Positions 49,281 to 58,095 of a DNA stretch of 64,000 bases are shown piece after piece; within the stretch, counting starts at the first letter, position 1; each line of letters starts with the position of its first letter. The notes beneath the pieces were generated by a model. The model did not search any database and had not been told where the DNA came from. It saw nothing but the letters and a program-made list of their open reading frames with translations. The stretch is from Rathayibacter sp. VKM Ac-2760. Its GTDB lineage: Bacteria; Actinomycetota; Actinomycetes; Actinomycetales; Microbacteriaceae. The stretch lies in contig NZ_CP047173.1 of the NCBI RefSeq assembly GCF_009834185.1, positions 372,001 to 436,000 on the forward strand. The letters run 5' to 3'. Made by a program: the position numbers and the translations under genes.

Positions 49281-51266
49281 GTGACCTCCTCTCTCGTCCG
49301 CGGCGACGCCGACGCCCTCGAACCTTCGCCCCTCGATTCCGCGCGCTCCGGCGGAGTGAAGGCGTGGCTGCTCGAGGGGCTGCGCGACGGCTCCGGCACG
49401 CACCCCGGACCGCACTCGACCACCGAGAAGACCCACTCGTGGTGGCGCGTGATGTGCCTGACCGGCGTCGACTACTTCTCCACGCTCGGCTACCAGCCCG
49501 CGATCGCGGCGCTCGCCGCCGGCCTCGTCTCGCCGCTCGCGACGATCGTGCTGGTGCTGCTGACGTTGTTCGGCGCGCTGCCCGTCTACCGCCGCGTGGC
49601 CCGCGAGAGCTTCCGCGGCGAGGGTTCGATCGCGATGCTCGAGCGGCTGCTGCCCTGGTGGGGCGGCAAGCTCTTCGTGCTGGTGCTGCTCGGCTTCGCG
49701 GCGACCGACTTCATGATCACCATCACGCTCTCGGCCGCCGACGCGACCGCCCACGCGGTGGAGAACCCGTTCGCCCCGGAGTGGTTCCACGGCGCGGAGG
49801 TGCCGCTGACGCTGGGTCTGGTCGCCCTGCTCGGGATCGTCTTCCTCCGCGGCTTCAAGGAGGCGATCTCGATCGCGGTGGTGCTGGTCGCGGTGTTCCT
49901 CGCCTTGAACGCGGTCGTCATCGTGGTCGCGATCGCGCACGTCGCCGAGAATCCGGTCGTGATCGGGAACTGGTGGTCGGCGCTGACGACGCAGCACGGG
50001 AATCCGCTGATCATGGTGGGGATCGCGCTGATCGTCTTCCCGAAGCTGGCGCTGGGGCTCTCGGGCTTCGAGACCGGTGTGGCCGTGATGCCGCAGATCC
50101 GCGGCGACGCGAGCGACACCGACGCGGCGCCGCTCGGGCGCATCCGCGGGGCGAAGCGGCTGCTGATCACCGCCGCCGTCACGATGTCCGCGTTCCTGAT
50201 CACCTCGAGCTTCGTCACGACGCTGCTGATCCCGCAGGCCGAGTTCCAGCCCGGCGGTCAGGCCAACGGCCGTGCCCTCGCCTACCTCGCGCACGAGTAC
50301 CTCGGCGACGCCTTCGGCACCGCCTACGACATCAGCACGATCTGCATCCTCTGGTTCGCGGGCGCCTCGGCGATGGCGGGACTGCTCAACATCGTGCCGC
50401 GCTACCTCCCGCGCTACGGGATGGCGCCGCAGTGGGCCGCGGCGGTGCGCCCGCTGGTGCTGGTGTTCACGGCCGTCGCGTTCCTCATCACGATCCTGTT
50501 CCAGGCGGACGTCGACGCGCAGGGCGGCGCGTACGCGACCGGCGTGCTGGTGCTGATCACCTCCGCCTCCGTCGCCGTGTTCCTCTCGGCGAAGCGGAAG
50601 AAGCAGCGCAAGCGCGCGATCGGCTTCGCGGTGATCGCGCTCGTCTTCGTCTACACGACGGTGGTGAACGTGGTGGAGCGGCCGGACGGCGTGCGGATCG
50701 CGAGCCTGTTCATCCTCGGGATCCTCGTGGTGTCGCTGATCTCGCGGGTGCGGCGCTCGTTCCAGCTGCGGGCCACCTCGGTGACGTTCGACGCGCAGGC
50801 GCTCGACTTCCTCAGCACGGACGCCGACGACTACGGCGTGATCCGCATCCTCGCCAACGAGCCCGACGACGGGTCCGAGGCCGAGTACCGCGACAAGCTC
50901 GCCGAGGAGCAGCGCGACAGCAACCTGCCGATGCGCGGCCCGATCCTCTTCCTCGAGGTGCACACCACCGACTCGTCCGACTTCGAGGAGGACCTGGTGG
51001 TGGAGGGGCGCGTGCAGCACGGCTTCCGCGTGCTCACGGTGACGAGCGGCAACATCCCGAACACCATCGCGACGGTGCTCCTCGAGATCCGCGATCTCAC
51101 CGGGGTCCGCCCGGACGTCTACTTCGAGTGGACCGAGGGCGGCCCGCTCTCCAACATGTTCCGCTTCCTGATCACCGGCACCGGCGAGGTCGCCCCCGTC
51201 ACCCGCGAGGTCCTGCGCCGCGCCGAGCCCCGCCGCGAGCGCCGCCCGGGCGTGCACGTCGGCTGA
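49281..51266 (+). CDS. APC-superfamily permease with large cytosolic C-terminus (KUP/KimA-like)
   Basis: 661 residues from the GTG at 49281. About twelve helices: CLTGVDYFSTLGYQPAIAA at the first helix, LGLSGFETGVAVMPQI in a later one, then about 150 cytosolic residues with ILANEPDDGSEAEYRDKLAE and YFEWTEGGPLSNMFRFLITG. The layout resembles the KimA/KUP branch of APC transporters (potassium) more than amino acid permeases, but the substrate is not proven. It ends near a palindrome shared with the convergent MFS gene. Confidence 0.8.
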   Translation: MTSSLVRGDADALEPSPLDSARSGGVKAWLLEGLRDGSGTHPGPHSTTEKTHSWWRVMCLTGVDYFSTLGYQPAIAALAAGLVSPLATIVLVLLTLFGALPVYRRVARESFRGEGSIAMLERLLPWWGGKLFVLVLLGFAATDFMITITLSAADATAHAVENPFAPEWFHGAEVPLTLGLVALLGIVFLRGFKEAISIAVVLVAVFLALNAVVIVVAIAHVAENPVVIGNWWSALTTQHGNPLIMVGIALIVFPKLALGLSGFETGVAVMPQIRGDASDTDAAPLGRIRGAKRLLITAAVTMSAFLITSSFVTTLLIPQAEFQPGGQANGRALAYLAHEYLGDAFGTAYDISTICILWFAGASAMAGLLNIVPRYLPRYGMAPQWAAAVRPLVLVFTAVAFLITILFQADVDAQGGAYATGVLVLITSASVAVFLSAKRKKQRKRAIGFAVIALVFVYTTVVNVVERPDGVRIASLFILGILVVSLISRVRRSFQLRATSVTFDAQALDFLSTDADDYGVIRILANEPDDGSEAEYRDKLAEEQRDSNLPMRGPILFLEVHTTDSSDFEEDLVVEGRVQHGFRVLTVTSGNIPNTIATVLLEIRDLTGVRPDVYFEWTEGGPLSNMFRFLITGTGEVAPVTREVLRRAEPRRERRPGVHVG

Positions 51267-51287
51267 CCCGCGCGCGCCCCCTCCCCG

Positions 51288-51350
51288 CCGCGAGATGCCA
51301 CTTGTGCACGCGACACGCCGTGCAAAGCGTGCACAAGTGGCATCTCGCGG
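51288..51350. repeat. Family-1 palindrome, copy 1 (inverted)
   Basis: 24-base arms are perfect (CCGCGAGATGCCACTTGTGC plus ACGC against the reverse complement) around a 15-base loop GACACGCCGTGCAAA. The loop is the reverse complement of the loop in the copies at 52951 and 60496, so the element has an orientation. It lies between convergent genes and could end both. Confidence 0.95.
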
Positions 51351-51357
51351 GAGGGGG

Positions 51358-52797
51358 TCAGTCGTGGACCGTGGAGAGGGGCTCGGTGATGCTCTCGAGG
51401 CTGCGGCGCTCGGCGTCGACGCCGAAGATCAGCGCGACGACGCCGCCGACGATCATGACGGCCGCGCCGACGAAGTAGCCGACGGTGAGCGGGCCGCGGT
51501 CGCTGCCGTCGCCGATCAGCACGCCGTAGAGGGTGGGCGCGACGGCGCCGGCGATCTGGCCGAGGGTGAAGAAGTACGAGATCGCCTGGCTGCGCAGCTC
51601 CAGCGGGAAGATCTCGCTGACCGTGAGGTAGGCGCTCGAGGCGCCCGCGGAGGCGAAGAAGAACGAGACGCACCAGAGGATCGTCTGGGTCGTCGCGGTC
51701 AGCACGTCCATGCTGAACAGCAGCGCCGACAGCGCGAGCACCGCGCCGGAGACTCCGTAGGTGAGGAAGATCATCTTCCGCCGGCCCCAGACGTCGAAGA
51801 GGTGGCCGAGCACCAGCGGTCCGACGAGGTTGCCGATCGCGAACGGGAAGAAGAAGTACGAGACGGCGTTCTGCTCCACGCCGTAGAAGTTCTCCAGCAC
51901 GAGCGCGTAGGTGAAGAAGATCGCGTTGTAGAGGAACGACTGGGTGATCATCATCGTCGCGCCGACCAGCGTCCGCTTCGGGTACTGCTTGATCAGCACC
52001 CGCGCGATGGTGCGGAACGGGATGCTCTCGGTCGCCTTGACCGTGATCGCCTGCGAGTCGTCGACCGGCTCGAGGTTCCCGCCCTCCGACTCGACGCGGC
52101 GCTCGATCTCGTCGACGGTGCGCTCCGCCTCCTCCTCGCGGCCGTGGGTCATCAGCCAGCGCGGGCTCTCGGGGATGTGCCGGCGGAGGTAGATGATCGC
52201 GAGCCCGAGGATCGGCCCGAGGAAGAAGCCGAGCCGCCAGCCGACGTTCTCGGCGAAGAGCTGGTCGTTGAGGAAGAAGAGGTTCGCCGCGGAGCCGAGC
52301 GCCGCGCCGCCCCAGTAGGTGCCGTTGATCGCGATGTCGACGCGGCCGCGGTACTTCGAGGGGATCAGCTCGTCGATGGCGGAGTTGATCGCCGCGTACT
52401 CGCCGCCGATGCCCATCCCCGCGAAGAAGCGGAAGACGGCGAGGAAGAGGTAGTTCGGCGCGAGCCCGGCCAGGCCGCTCGCGACCAGGTAGATCACCAG
52501 CGTCAGGATGAAGAGCTTGCGCCGGCCGAGCCGGTCGCTCAGCCGCCCGAAGATCAGGGCGCCGACGATCTGGCCGACCAGGTAGACCGTGCCGAGCACG
52601 CCGACCTGCGCGGCCGAGAGGTCGAACTCCTTCGCGAAGCCGGCGCTCGCGACGATCTGGATCTCGAGGCCGTCGAGCACCCAGGAGAAGCCGAGGCCGA
52701 CGACGATCGACCAGTGGAACCGCGTCCACGGCAGCCGGTCGATGCGGGCGGGGACGAGGCTCCGGACGGGGCCGCGCTCTTCGGTGTCGGTCGACAT
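51358..52797 (-). CDS. MFS transporter, sugar/metabolite:H+ symporter type
   Basis: 479 residues, twelve helices. MFS signatures: FGRLSDRLGRRKLFILTLVI (loop 2-3), FFAGMGIGGEYAAINSAIDE, PESPRWLMTHGREEEAE at the end of helix 6, and GHLFDVWGRRKMIFLTYGVS (loop 8-9). This pattern is that of sugar or aromatic-acid/H+ symporters. The substrate is unknown. It converges on the permease across a palindrome. Confidence 0.9.
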   Translation of the reverse strand: MSTDTEERGPVRSLVPARIDRLPWTRFHWSIVVGLGFSWVLDGLEIQIVASAGFAKEFDLSAAQVGVLGTVYLVGQIVGALIFGRLSDRLGRRKLFILTLVIYLVASGLAGLAPNYLFLAVFRFFAGMGIGGEYAAINSAIDELIPSKYRGRVDIAINGTYWGGAALGSAANLFFLNDQLFAENVGWRLGFFLGPILGLAIIYLRRHIPESPRWLMTHGREEEAERTVDEIERRVESEGGNLEPVDDSQAITVKATESIPFRTIARVLIKQYPKRTLVGATMMITQSFLYNAIFFTYALVLENFYGVEQNAVSYFFFPFAIGNLVGPLVLGHLFDVWGRRKMIFLTYGVSGAVLALSALLFSMDVLTATTQTILWCVSFFFASAGASSAYLTVSEIFPLELRSQAISYFFTLGQIAGAVAPTLYGVLIGDGSDRGPLTVGYFVGAAVMIVGGVVALIFGVDAERRSLESITEPLSTVHD

Positions 52798-52950
52798 GGC
52801 TCGCGCCTTCCTGTCGCCCCGGCTGCGCTGCTGATGCGCGCGGTCCCGGACGCGGCGAGACGACGATAGCCCCGAGCATCGCCGGGCTATGCACCCCTTG
52901 CCACACCGCGCCTGCCGGGTGTATTCCCCGCAACGTGCGCGCCAGCCTCC

Positions 52951-53019
52951 CCTCCGCGAGATGCCACTTGTGCGCGCCTTTCGCGGCGTGTCGTGTGCAC
53001 AAGTGGCATCTCGCGGAGG
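52951..53019. repeat. Family-1 palindrome, copy 2
   Basis: CCTCCGCGAGATGCCACTTG onward pairs with the reverse complement ending CTCGCGGAGG, with loop CTTTCGCGGCGTGTC. This copy resembles the half-palindrome at the island junction most closely (GTGTCGTG). It is placed between two divergent genes, upstream of the SMP-30 gene. Confidence 0.93.
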
Positions 53020-53057
53020 CGGGGACGGCTCTCATGCGCGGTGGGTAGCGTGGGGGG

Positions 53058-53939
53058 ATGATCGCTGCGACGCCCGCTGGAACGCCCGCCTACGTCCTGA
53101 GTGAGGGGCCCGTCTGGGACGCCGAGACCGGGCGGCTCACCTGGGTCGACATCGAGGCGGGCGCGGTGCTCTCCGCGCCGCTCACCGTGGACGGGCTCGG
53201 GGCGATCACCCGGTCGGACGTCGGCGAGCAGGTCGGCTGCGCGCTGCCGCTGGGCGACGGCCGGGTGCTGGTCGCCCTGACCCGCCGCCTGGCGATCCTC
53301 GAGGTCGACGGCTCGCTCACCCGCGGCTCCGAGCTGCTGCCGGAGGGGCACCGCTTCAACGACGGCTCGATCGATCCGCAGGGCCGGCTCGTCGTCGGCT
53401 CGCTCACCCTCGGCGACTCGGCTGGCGACGACGTGCTGCTGCGCCTCGAGCACGACGGAGCCGTCACGGTGCTCGACCACGACCTGCGCCTCTCCAACGG
53501 TCTCGCCTGGTCGCCCGACGGCGCGCTGATGTACTCCGTCGACACCGAGTCCGGCGTCGTCTACCGCCGCTCCTACCGCGACGGCGAGAACGGCACCCGC
53601 GAGACCTTCCTCGAGCCCGAGGAGGGCGTGTTCATCGACGGGATGACCGTCGACTCCGAGGGCCGGCTGTGGTGCTCGGTCTGGGGTGGCAGCGGCGTGC
53701 GCGTCTACGACGCCGAGGGCCGCCGACTCGAGGGAGAGGGCATCGCGATCGACGCTCCGCACTCCTCCAGCATCGCCTTCGCGGGGGAGGGGCTCGACGT
53801 CGCGGTGATCTCCTCGGCCTCGCGGGACCTCTCGGCGGACGAGCGGGCGCGGTACCCGCAGGCCGGCGGACTGTGGCTCGCCCGCCCCGGAGCGACCGGG
53901 CTGCCGGCGACGCGGTGGGTCGAGACGCGGCTGCCCTGA
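53058..53939 (+). CDS. SMP-30/gluconolactonase family protein
   Basis: 293 residues. Six-bladed propeller with the family metal ligands: SEGPVWDAETGRLTWVDIEA (Glu), HRFNDGSIDPQGRLVVGS, LSNGLAWSPDGALMYSVDTE (Asn) and FIDGMTVDSEGRLWCSVWGG (Asp). It probably hydrolyses a sugar lactone in the cytosol. No sugar dehydrogenase lies next to it. Confidence 0.92.
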   Translation: MIAATPAGTPAYVLSEGPVWDAETGRLTWVDIEAGAVLSAPLTVDGLGAITRSDVGEQVGCALPLGDGRVLVALTRRLAILEVDGSLTRGSELLPEGHRFNDGSIDPQGRLVVGSLTLGDSAGDDVLLRLEHDGAVTVLDHDLRLSNGLAWSPDGALMYSVDTESGVVYRRSYRDGENGTRETFLEPEEGVFIDGMTVDSEGRLWCSVWGGSGVRVYDAEGRRLEGEGIAIDAPHSSSIAFAGEGLDVAVISSASRDLSADERARYPQAGGLWLARPGATGLPATRWVETRLP

Positions 53940-53952
53940 GCCGGCAGTACTG

Positions 53953-55284
53953 CTAGAGCCGGTCCTCGTCGGCCGCGGCGGGCTGCGACGCCGGCTGCGG
54001 GGTCAGGGTGACCCGCGAGATCCGGTAGCGGTCCGTCTCGGCGACCCGGAGCACGTGGTCGCCGACGACGAGCGTGTCGCCGACGACGGCGACGCGGCCG
54101 ATCCGGTCGAGCACGTAGCCGCCGACCGTCTCGTAGGGGCCCTCGGGCAGCTCGATGCCGAGCAGCTCCTCCAGGTCCTCCAGGATCATGCCGCCGTCGA
54201 GATCCTGCAGCTGCTCGCCGGCCTTCGCGTCGACGTCCTGGCGGGCGCCGTCGTACTCGTCGTAGATCTCGCCGACGAGCTCCTCGAGCAGGTCCTCGAG
54301 GGTGATGATGCCGTCGGTTCCGCCGTACTCGTCGATGACGACGGCGATCTGGTGGCCGTCCTGCCGCATCGTGCGCAGCGCGGCGAGCACCTTCGTCGTG
54401 CCGGGCACGGCGAGGATCGGGCGGGTGATGTCGGCGACGCTGCTCGCGGTGCCGTGCCGCTCCGCCTCCGGGAACGCGGCCATCAGATCACGCACGTGCA
54501 CGAAGCCGAGGACGTCGTCGCGGTTCTCGCCGACGACCGGGTAGCGCGAGTGCGGCCGGCCGAGCACCTCGGCGTAGCCCTCGGCGACGGGCAGATCGCC
54601 GCGGAGGAAGTCGACGTCCGGCCGCGGGCGCATCACCTCGGCGACCCGCCGGTCGTCGGCGCGGAAGACGTCGGCGAGCAGCTGGCGGCTGTCCTCCGCG
54701 ATCTCGGTGTTGCTCGAGATCATGTCGCGCACCTCGTCGGCCGAGACGCTCTCGCCCTTCTCGCGCGGATCCGCACCGAGCAGGCGCACCACGGCGTCGG
54801 TCGAGACCGACAGCAGCCAGATGATCGGGCGCATCGCTCGCGCGAGCGCGTTCAGCGGCGGGGCGAGCACCCGGGTGAAGGCGACGGACTTCTGCATCGC
54901 GAGGCGCTTGGGCACCAGCTCGCCGAGCACGAGCGAGAGGTAGGCGATGACGAGGGTCATCAGGATCAGCGCGACGGTCGAGGCCGCGCCGTTCGAGAGG
55001 CCGAGCGACTCGAGCGGCGGCACCAGGTCGGGCGCGATCGTCGAGGCGCCGTAGGCCGAGGAGAAGAAGCCGGCGAGCGTCACTCCGATCTGCACCGCCG
55101 AGAGGAAGGTGTTGGGATTGCGCACCAGCTCGGCGATGCGACGGCCGCGCTCGCTGCCGGCCTCGATCGCGCGCACCTGGCTCTCGCGGAGGCTGACGAT
55201 CGCCATCTCGGTCCCGGCGAACACGCCGCCGATGAGCACGAACAGCACGACGAGGCCGATGTTGAGGAGGGTGTCGAGATCCAC
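53953..55284 (-). CDS. HlyC/CorC-family membrane protein with CBS domains
   Basis: 443 residues. DUF21 membrane domain (about 1-190; VFAGTEMAIVSLRESQVRAI, LVLGELVPKRLAMQKS), a CBS pair (about 210-330; VMRPRPDVDFL, YPVVGENRDDVLGFVHVRDL, DEYGGTDGIITLEDLLEELV) and a C-terminal CorC/HlyC domain. Proteins of this type export or regulate Mg2+ or related ions (MpfA/CorC). Single gene. Confidence 0.92.
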   Translation of the reverse strand: MDLDTLLNIGLVVLFVLIGGVFAGTEMAIVSLRESQVRAIEAGSERGRRIAELVRNPNTFLSAVQIGVTLAGFFSSAYGASTIAPDLVPPLESLGLSNGAASTVALILMTLVIAYLSLVLGELVPKRLAMQKSVAFTRVLAPPLNALARAMRPIIWLLSVSTDAVVRLLGADPREKGESVSADEVRDMISSNTEIAEDSRQLLADVFRADDRRVAEVMRPRPDVDFLRGDLPVAEGYAEVLGRPHSRYPVVGENRDDVLGFVHVRDLMAAFPEAERHGTASSVADITRPILAVPGTTKVLAALRTMRQDGHQIAVVIDEYGGTDGIITLEDLLEELVGEIYDEYDGARQDVDAKAGEQLQDLDGGMILEDLEELLGIELPEGPYETVGGYVLDRIGRVAVVGDTLVVGDHVLRVAETDRYRISRVTLTPQPASQPAAADEDRL

Positions 55285-55356
55285 GGTGCTCAGAGTACGG
55301 ACGCCCGCTCGGAGAACGCCTCGCGCCCTCTCAGGCGTGCGGCACGCCCCGCCCGC

Positions 55357-55416
55357 ACCCCACTCCTCCGAAGTTGCGGTAGTCGCGCTCGACTACCGCA
55401 ACTTCTGGAGGGTGGG
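55357..55416. repeat. Family-2 palindrome, copy 1
   Basis: CTCCGAAGTTGCGGTAGTCG and its reverse complement CGACTACCGCAACTTCTGGAG flank a short loop, with outer CCCAC/GTGGG pairing. A second copy follows 25 bases later and a third lies at 59948. Confidence 0.94.
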
Positions 55417-55440
55417 AGGGGCCGCTCGCGCTCGGGGCGC

Positions 55441-55500
55441 ACCCACTCCTCCGAAGTTGCGGTAGTCGGCGGCGACTACCGCAACTTTTGGAGAGTGGGT
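55441..55500. repeat. Family-2 palindrome, copy 2
   Basis: Same arms (AAGTTGCGGTAGTCG and CGACTACCGCAACTT) with outer ACCCACT/AGTGGGT, loop GCGG. It sits just downstream of the rbsD stop and ahead of the HlyC/CorC promoter, and could terminate the leftward sugar operon. Confidence 0.94.
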
Positions 55501-55527
55501 GGGGAAGGAGGGGCGGCGGCCCGGCGC

Positions 55528-55950
55528 TCAGGCGTCCGCGGGGCGCACGCCGATCGTCAGGATGAGGTTCGCGTAGATGCGGCGGTCACCGCTGGCGATG
55601 GTGAGGGCGACGTCGTCGGTGCGCGCCTCGGCGTAGAAGGCGTGGCGCTCGACCGAGGTGAAGGGCACGCCCGCGAGCGTGGCGCGGAACGCGTCCTGCG
55701 CGGGCACGTCGAGGCCGGGCGCGGGGGTCATCACGGTCGCCTCCTCGACGACGATCGCGGTCAGCAGCGCCTCGAGGATCTCGTCGACGGTGAGGGTGTC
55801 GGGCCGCAGGTTGAGGTGCACGAGCGCGGAGCTCTTCCCGAGCGTCGTGCCGACGGGGTAGTTGCCGTCGGCGATCAGGATGCGCGAGCCGTGGCCCGCG
55901 CGGGCGAGGGCGTGCAGGATCTCGGGGTGCAGGAGGGTCGTGGTCAGCAT
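55528..55950 (-). CDS. RbsD/FucU-family sugar mutarotase
   Basis: 140 residues. Family motifs: LHPEILHALARAGHGSRILI, IADGNYPV with the catalytic-type His/Asp positions, and C-terminal TIASGDRRIYANLILTIGV. It interconverts anomers of ribose, fucose or a similar sugar. Third gene of the operon aldo/keto reductase, LacI regulator, mutarotase, starting 10 bases after the LacI stop. The sugar is not known. Confidence 0.92.
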   Translation of the reverse strand: MLTTTLLHPEILHALARAGHGSRILIADGNYPVGTTLGKSSALVHLNLRPDTLTVDEILEALLTAIVVEEATVMTPAPGLDVPAQDAFRATLAGVPFTSVERHAFYAEARTDDVALTIASGDRRIYANLILTIGVRPADA

Positions 55951-55960
55951 GGTGGTGCTC

Positions 55961-56947
55961 CTAGGGGTGGAGGTGGTGGACGGAGGCGCCGGCGAGCAGC
56001 CGGCTCGGCAGGATGCGGGTCTCGGGCGGCTCGGCGGCTCCGTCGAGGCGGCGGCGGATCAGGGCGGCGGCCTCGGCGGCGATCTCCTCGGTGGGCTGCG
56101 CCACGATGGTGAGCCGCGGCCGCACGACGCGCGCGAGCTCGACCGTGTCGAAGCCGACGAGCGAGAGATCGGCCGGGATGCGCAGGCCGGAGTCGCCGAG
56201 CGCGGTCAGCGCGCCCACCGTCAGCTCGCGGTTGCTCGCGAAGACGGCGGTCGGCCGCTCGGCGCGGGCGAGGATCCGCTCCATCGCCGCGACGCCGCTC
56301 TCGACGGTCAGCGGCCCGTGCTCGACCGCGGGCGCGGCCAGCCCGCGGGCGGCGAGCTCGTCGGCGAAGCCGGCGGTGCGGTCGCGGGTGGTCGAGACGG
56401 AGGGGTCGCCGCCGAGCACCGCGACGGCGCGGTGGCCGTGGTCGGCGAGGAGGCGGGCGGCGGAGGCTCCGGCCGCGCGGTTGTCGAGCACGACGCGGTC
56501 CGTCACGAGCGCGTCGTCGACCCAGTCGAGGGTGACCACGGGTGTGCCCTGCTCGGAGGCGTCGCGGAGGGCGGCGACGTCGCCCGCGGTCGGCACCGCG
56601 ACGATCCCGTCGACCATCTTCTCGAGCAGCAGCCGCACGGCTGCGCCCGGCTCGGGCAGGCTGACGCCGACGAGCACGCCGATGCCCTCGCCGCGCAGCG
56701 CCCGCTCGAGCCCGGCGATGATCGAGAGGTGGAACTCGTTGTCGAGCGCGGGCAGCAGCACGCCGACCGTGCGGGACCGGCGCGAGCGCAGCCCGCGGGC
56801 GAAGCCGTTGACCCGGAAGCCGAGCCGCTCGGCCGCCGCCTCGATCGCCGCCGCGTTCTCGGGCCGCACGGGCAGGCCGTTGTAGTGCTTCGAGATCGTC
56901 GAGAGCGACAGGCCGGTCAGGCGCTGCAGATCCTTGTACGTCGCCAT
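55961..56947 (-). CDS. LacI-family transcriptional regulator
   Basis: 328 residues. HTH at 4-25 (YKDLQRLTGLSLSTISKHYN) with hinge helix, then a periplasmic-binding-protein-like core (VGVLLPALDNEFHLSIIAGL; VSLVGFDTVELARVVRPRLT). It starts one base after the aldo/keto reductase stop. The palindrome at 58027-58038 upstream of the operon is its likely operator, to be released by a sugar. Confidence 0.93.
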   Translation of the reverse strand: MATYKDLQRLTGLSLSTISKHYNGLPVRPENAAAIEAAAERLGFRVNGFARGLRSRRSRTVGVLLPALDNEFHLSIIAGLERALRGEGIGVLVGVSLPEPGAAVRLLLEKMVDGIVAVPTAGDVAALRDASEQGTPVVTLDWVDDALVTDRVVLDNRAAGASAARLLADHGHRAVAVLGGDPSVSTTRDRTAGFADELAARGLAAPAVEHGPLTVESGVAAMERILARAERPTAVFASNRELTVGALTALGDSGLRIPADLSLVGFDTVELARVVRPRLTIVAQPTEEIAAEAAALIRRRLDGAAEPPETRILPSRLLAGASVHHLHP

Positions 56948-56948
56948 C

Positions 56949-58004
56949 TCAGAGCGCGGGCGAGCCGTAGCTGTCCCAGCCGGGGACGGTGCCGTCGGCG
57001 TCCCAGAGGTCGAGCCAGTCGGTGCTGCCCGGCCAGAGGAAGACCTGGCCCTTGATCAGCCGGTTGTTGCGCTCGGCGCCGCGCAGCGACTCCTGCTCGG
57101 CGGCGGTCAGGGCGAGGGAGGCGGCGGCGAGGTTGGCCTCGATCTGCTCCGGCTTCACCGCGAACGGGATCGGGATCTGCCCGCGGTTGACGGCCCAGGC
57201 GAGGCAGACGACGACGGGGTGCACGCCGCGCGCGCGGGCGACGGCCTGCACAGCGGGGTGCTCGATGTCGACGAGGTCGCCCTCGACCCGGTCGCGCTCG
57301 GGGCGCGACGGTGAGCCCAGGGGCGAGTAGCCGATCGGCTGGATGTCGTGGTCGAGGCAGTAGCGGAACAGCTCCGGCTGCTGGAAGCAGGGGTGCAGCT
57401 CCATCTCGTTGAGTGCGGGCGCGATGCGGACATCGGCGAGGATCCGCTCGAGCTTCGGGATCGTGACGTTGGAGGTGCCGAGGTGGCTGACCAGGCCGCG
57501 GTCGACGAGCGACTCGAGCGCCGCCCAGGTGCGCAGGAACGCGGCGTGCTCGTAGGGGCGGGCCTCGGGGTCGCGGGCGTCGGTCTCGGCGTGCGGCGGG
57601 TGGTGGTTGGGGAAGGGCCAGTGCACGAAGACGGCGTCGAGCACGTCGAGGCCGAGGTCGGCGAGCGAGCGCTCGACGGAGGCGACGGCCGCCTCGGGCT
57701 CGTGCGCGTCGTTCCAGATCTTCGACATCACGAAGAGCTCGTCCCGGGGGACTCCGGAGGCGGCGATGGCCCGGCCGACGCGTGGCTCGTTGCCGTAGAC
57801 GGTGGCGCAGTCGAGCAGGCGGAAGCCGGCGCGCAACGACTGCTCGACGGCCAGGCCGACGGTCTCCGCGTCGTAGCGGTCGGAGCCGAAGGTGCCGGCG
57901 CCGATCGCGGGGATGCGGCGGCCGCTCGCGAGCGTGCGGAACGCGGGCGGGGCGGCGGTGCGGGTGTCGGCGGCGGTGTCGGCGGCGGTGACGGCGGCGT
58001 CCAT
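56949..58004 (-). CDS. Aldo/keto reductase
   Basis: 351 residues. After a Thr/Ala-rich N-terminus comes the AKR barrel with the full tetrad: Asp and Tyr in FRLLDCATVYGNEPRVG, Lys in VMSKIWND, His in FVHWPFPNHHPP; NADPH end region PIPFAVKPEQIEANL. It reduces an aldehyde or sugar in the cytosol. First gene of the sugar operon. Confidence 0.92.
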   Translation of the reverse strand: MDAAVTAADTAADTRTAAPPAFRTLASGRRIPAIGAGTFGSDRYDAETVGLAVEQSLRAGFRLLDCATVYGNEPRVGRAIAASGVPRDELFVMSKIWNDAHEPEAAVASVERSLADLGLDVLDAVFVHWPFPNHHPPHAETDARDPEARPYEHAAFLRTWAALESLVDRGLVSHLGTSNVTIPKLERILADVRIAPALNEMELHPCFQQPELFRYCLDHDIQPIGYSPLGSPSRPERDRVEGDLVDIEHPAVQAVARARGVHPVVVCLAWAVNRGQIPIPFAVKPEQIEANLAAASLALTAAEQESLRGAERNNRLIKGQVFLWPGSTDWLDLWDADGTVPGWDSYGSPAL

Positions 58005-58026
58005 GCCACTCCTCGGGATCGTGAGA

Positions 58027-58038
58027 CGAAACGTTTCG
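58027..58038. promoter_or_regulatory. LacI-type operator CGAAACGTTTCG
   Basis: Perfect 12-base palindrome with central CG, the classic LacI/GalR-family form, 23 bases before the aldo/keto reductase start. It lies between that operon and the end of the GH13 gene. Confidence 0.85.
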
Positions 58039-58095
58039 CCTAGACGCTACGGCCGCCGCCACCCGCCGTCAAGGCCGGGCGGCGGCGGCCCGCGC